Shown: piece after piece, positions 5,561 through 5,684 of the stretch | Layout of the letters: every line of letters begins with the position of its first letter | Position numbering within the stretch: position 1 is the stretch's first letter | Origin: Halobacteriales archaeon QS_5_70_15 | Lineage (GTDB): Archaea; Halobacteriota; Halobacteria; Halobacteriales; Haloarculaceae | Assembly (NCBI GenBank): GCA_003022005.1 | Contig: PXRQ01000031.1 | Span: forward strand, 1 to 5,684 | DNA length: 5,684 nucleotides | Reading direction: 5' to 3' | Notes under the pieces: model-generated | Seen by the model: only the letters and a program-made list of their open reading frames with translations | The model's database searches: none | What the model was told of the DNA's origin: nothing | Made by a program: the position numbers and the translations under genes

Positions 5561-5684
5561 GTTGACGTCGTGTTTCTCGCGGAGTTCACTGAGAAATATC
5601 TCCGTGAGTGCGGTCGTATAGCTCGGAAACAGCCGAACGTGGAGGAATTGGTTCGTCGCCGGATCGACGGCAGCGTAGAGCCAG
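5543..5684 (-). mobile_element. Fragment of an IS6-family transposase of haloarchaeal type
   Basis: Reading the minus strand from 5683 gives about 47 residues: WLYAAVDPATNQFLHVRLF, then TTALTEIFLSELREKHDV and DATFLV. From memory this matches the core of haloarchaeal IS6-family (IS26-like) DDE transposases, where the same run is followed by the second catalytic Asp (FLVD). Here the frame leaves the transposase just at that Asp. The fragment is visibly less GC-rich than the neighbouring genes (for example GAGATATTTCTCAGTGAAC), which suits an insertion element. No terminal inverted repeat or target duplication is present; the N-terminal part and the left end of the element lie beyond base 5684, and the C-terminal part, including the last catalytic residue, is lost. 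It cannot be an active element as it stands. Confidence 0.85.

Noticed and set aside
1..5684. CRISPR array, tRNA or rRNA genes, defence or toxin-antitoxin modules
   Set aside because: I looked for spaced direct repeats, tRNA-like cloverleafs and typical protein families on both strands and saw none.

Overview
The window looks like chromosomal DNA of a halophilic archaeon (class Halobacteria). It is very GC-rich, every real reading frame favours G/C at the third codon position, and the predicted proteins are rich in Asp, Glu, Ala, Val and Arg. Possible TATA-like boxes lie about 24-31 bases before several start codons, as expected for leaderless archaeal transcripts. I cannot name the species.

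Layout from left to right. Bases 1-825 (minus) hold the N-terminal 275 residues of the excision-repair nuclease UvrC, which runs off the left edge. Bases 957-1529 (minus) encode a small membrane protein of the YdjM/DUF457 'metal-dependent hydrolase' family. Bases 1764-2486 (minus) encode a stand-alone class I glutamine amidotransferase. A 188-base divergent gap follows. Bases 2675-4507 (plus) encode a complete iron-sulfur superfamily 2 DNA helicase of the XPD/Rad3/DinG group, with a Gly/Ser/Arg-rich tail. Its stop codon directly abuts the stop codon of the convergent gene on the right. Bases 4508-5684 (minus) form one open frame that is a chimera: the C-terminal three quarters of a class III PLP-dependent aminotransferase joined in frame to the middle of an IS6-family transposase of haloarchaeal type.

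The genes do not form an operon. The three minus-strand genes on the left are 131 and 234 bases apart and look like separate units. uvrC and the helicase are both DNA-repair genes with iron-sulfur cysteine sets, but they are not co-transcribed. The glutamine amidotransferase and the membrane protein have no visible link to them.

The item most worth following up is the transposase-aminotransferase junction near 5540-5560. It is either a real illegitimate-recombination scar or an assembly or amplification chimera. No CRISPR array, RNA gene, complete insertion sequence, toxin or defence module is visible, and nothing here amounts to a clear undescribed system.
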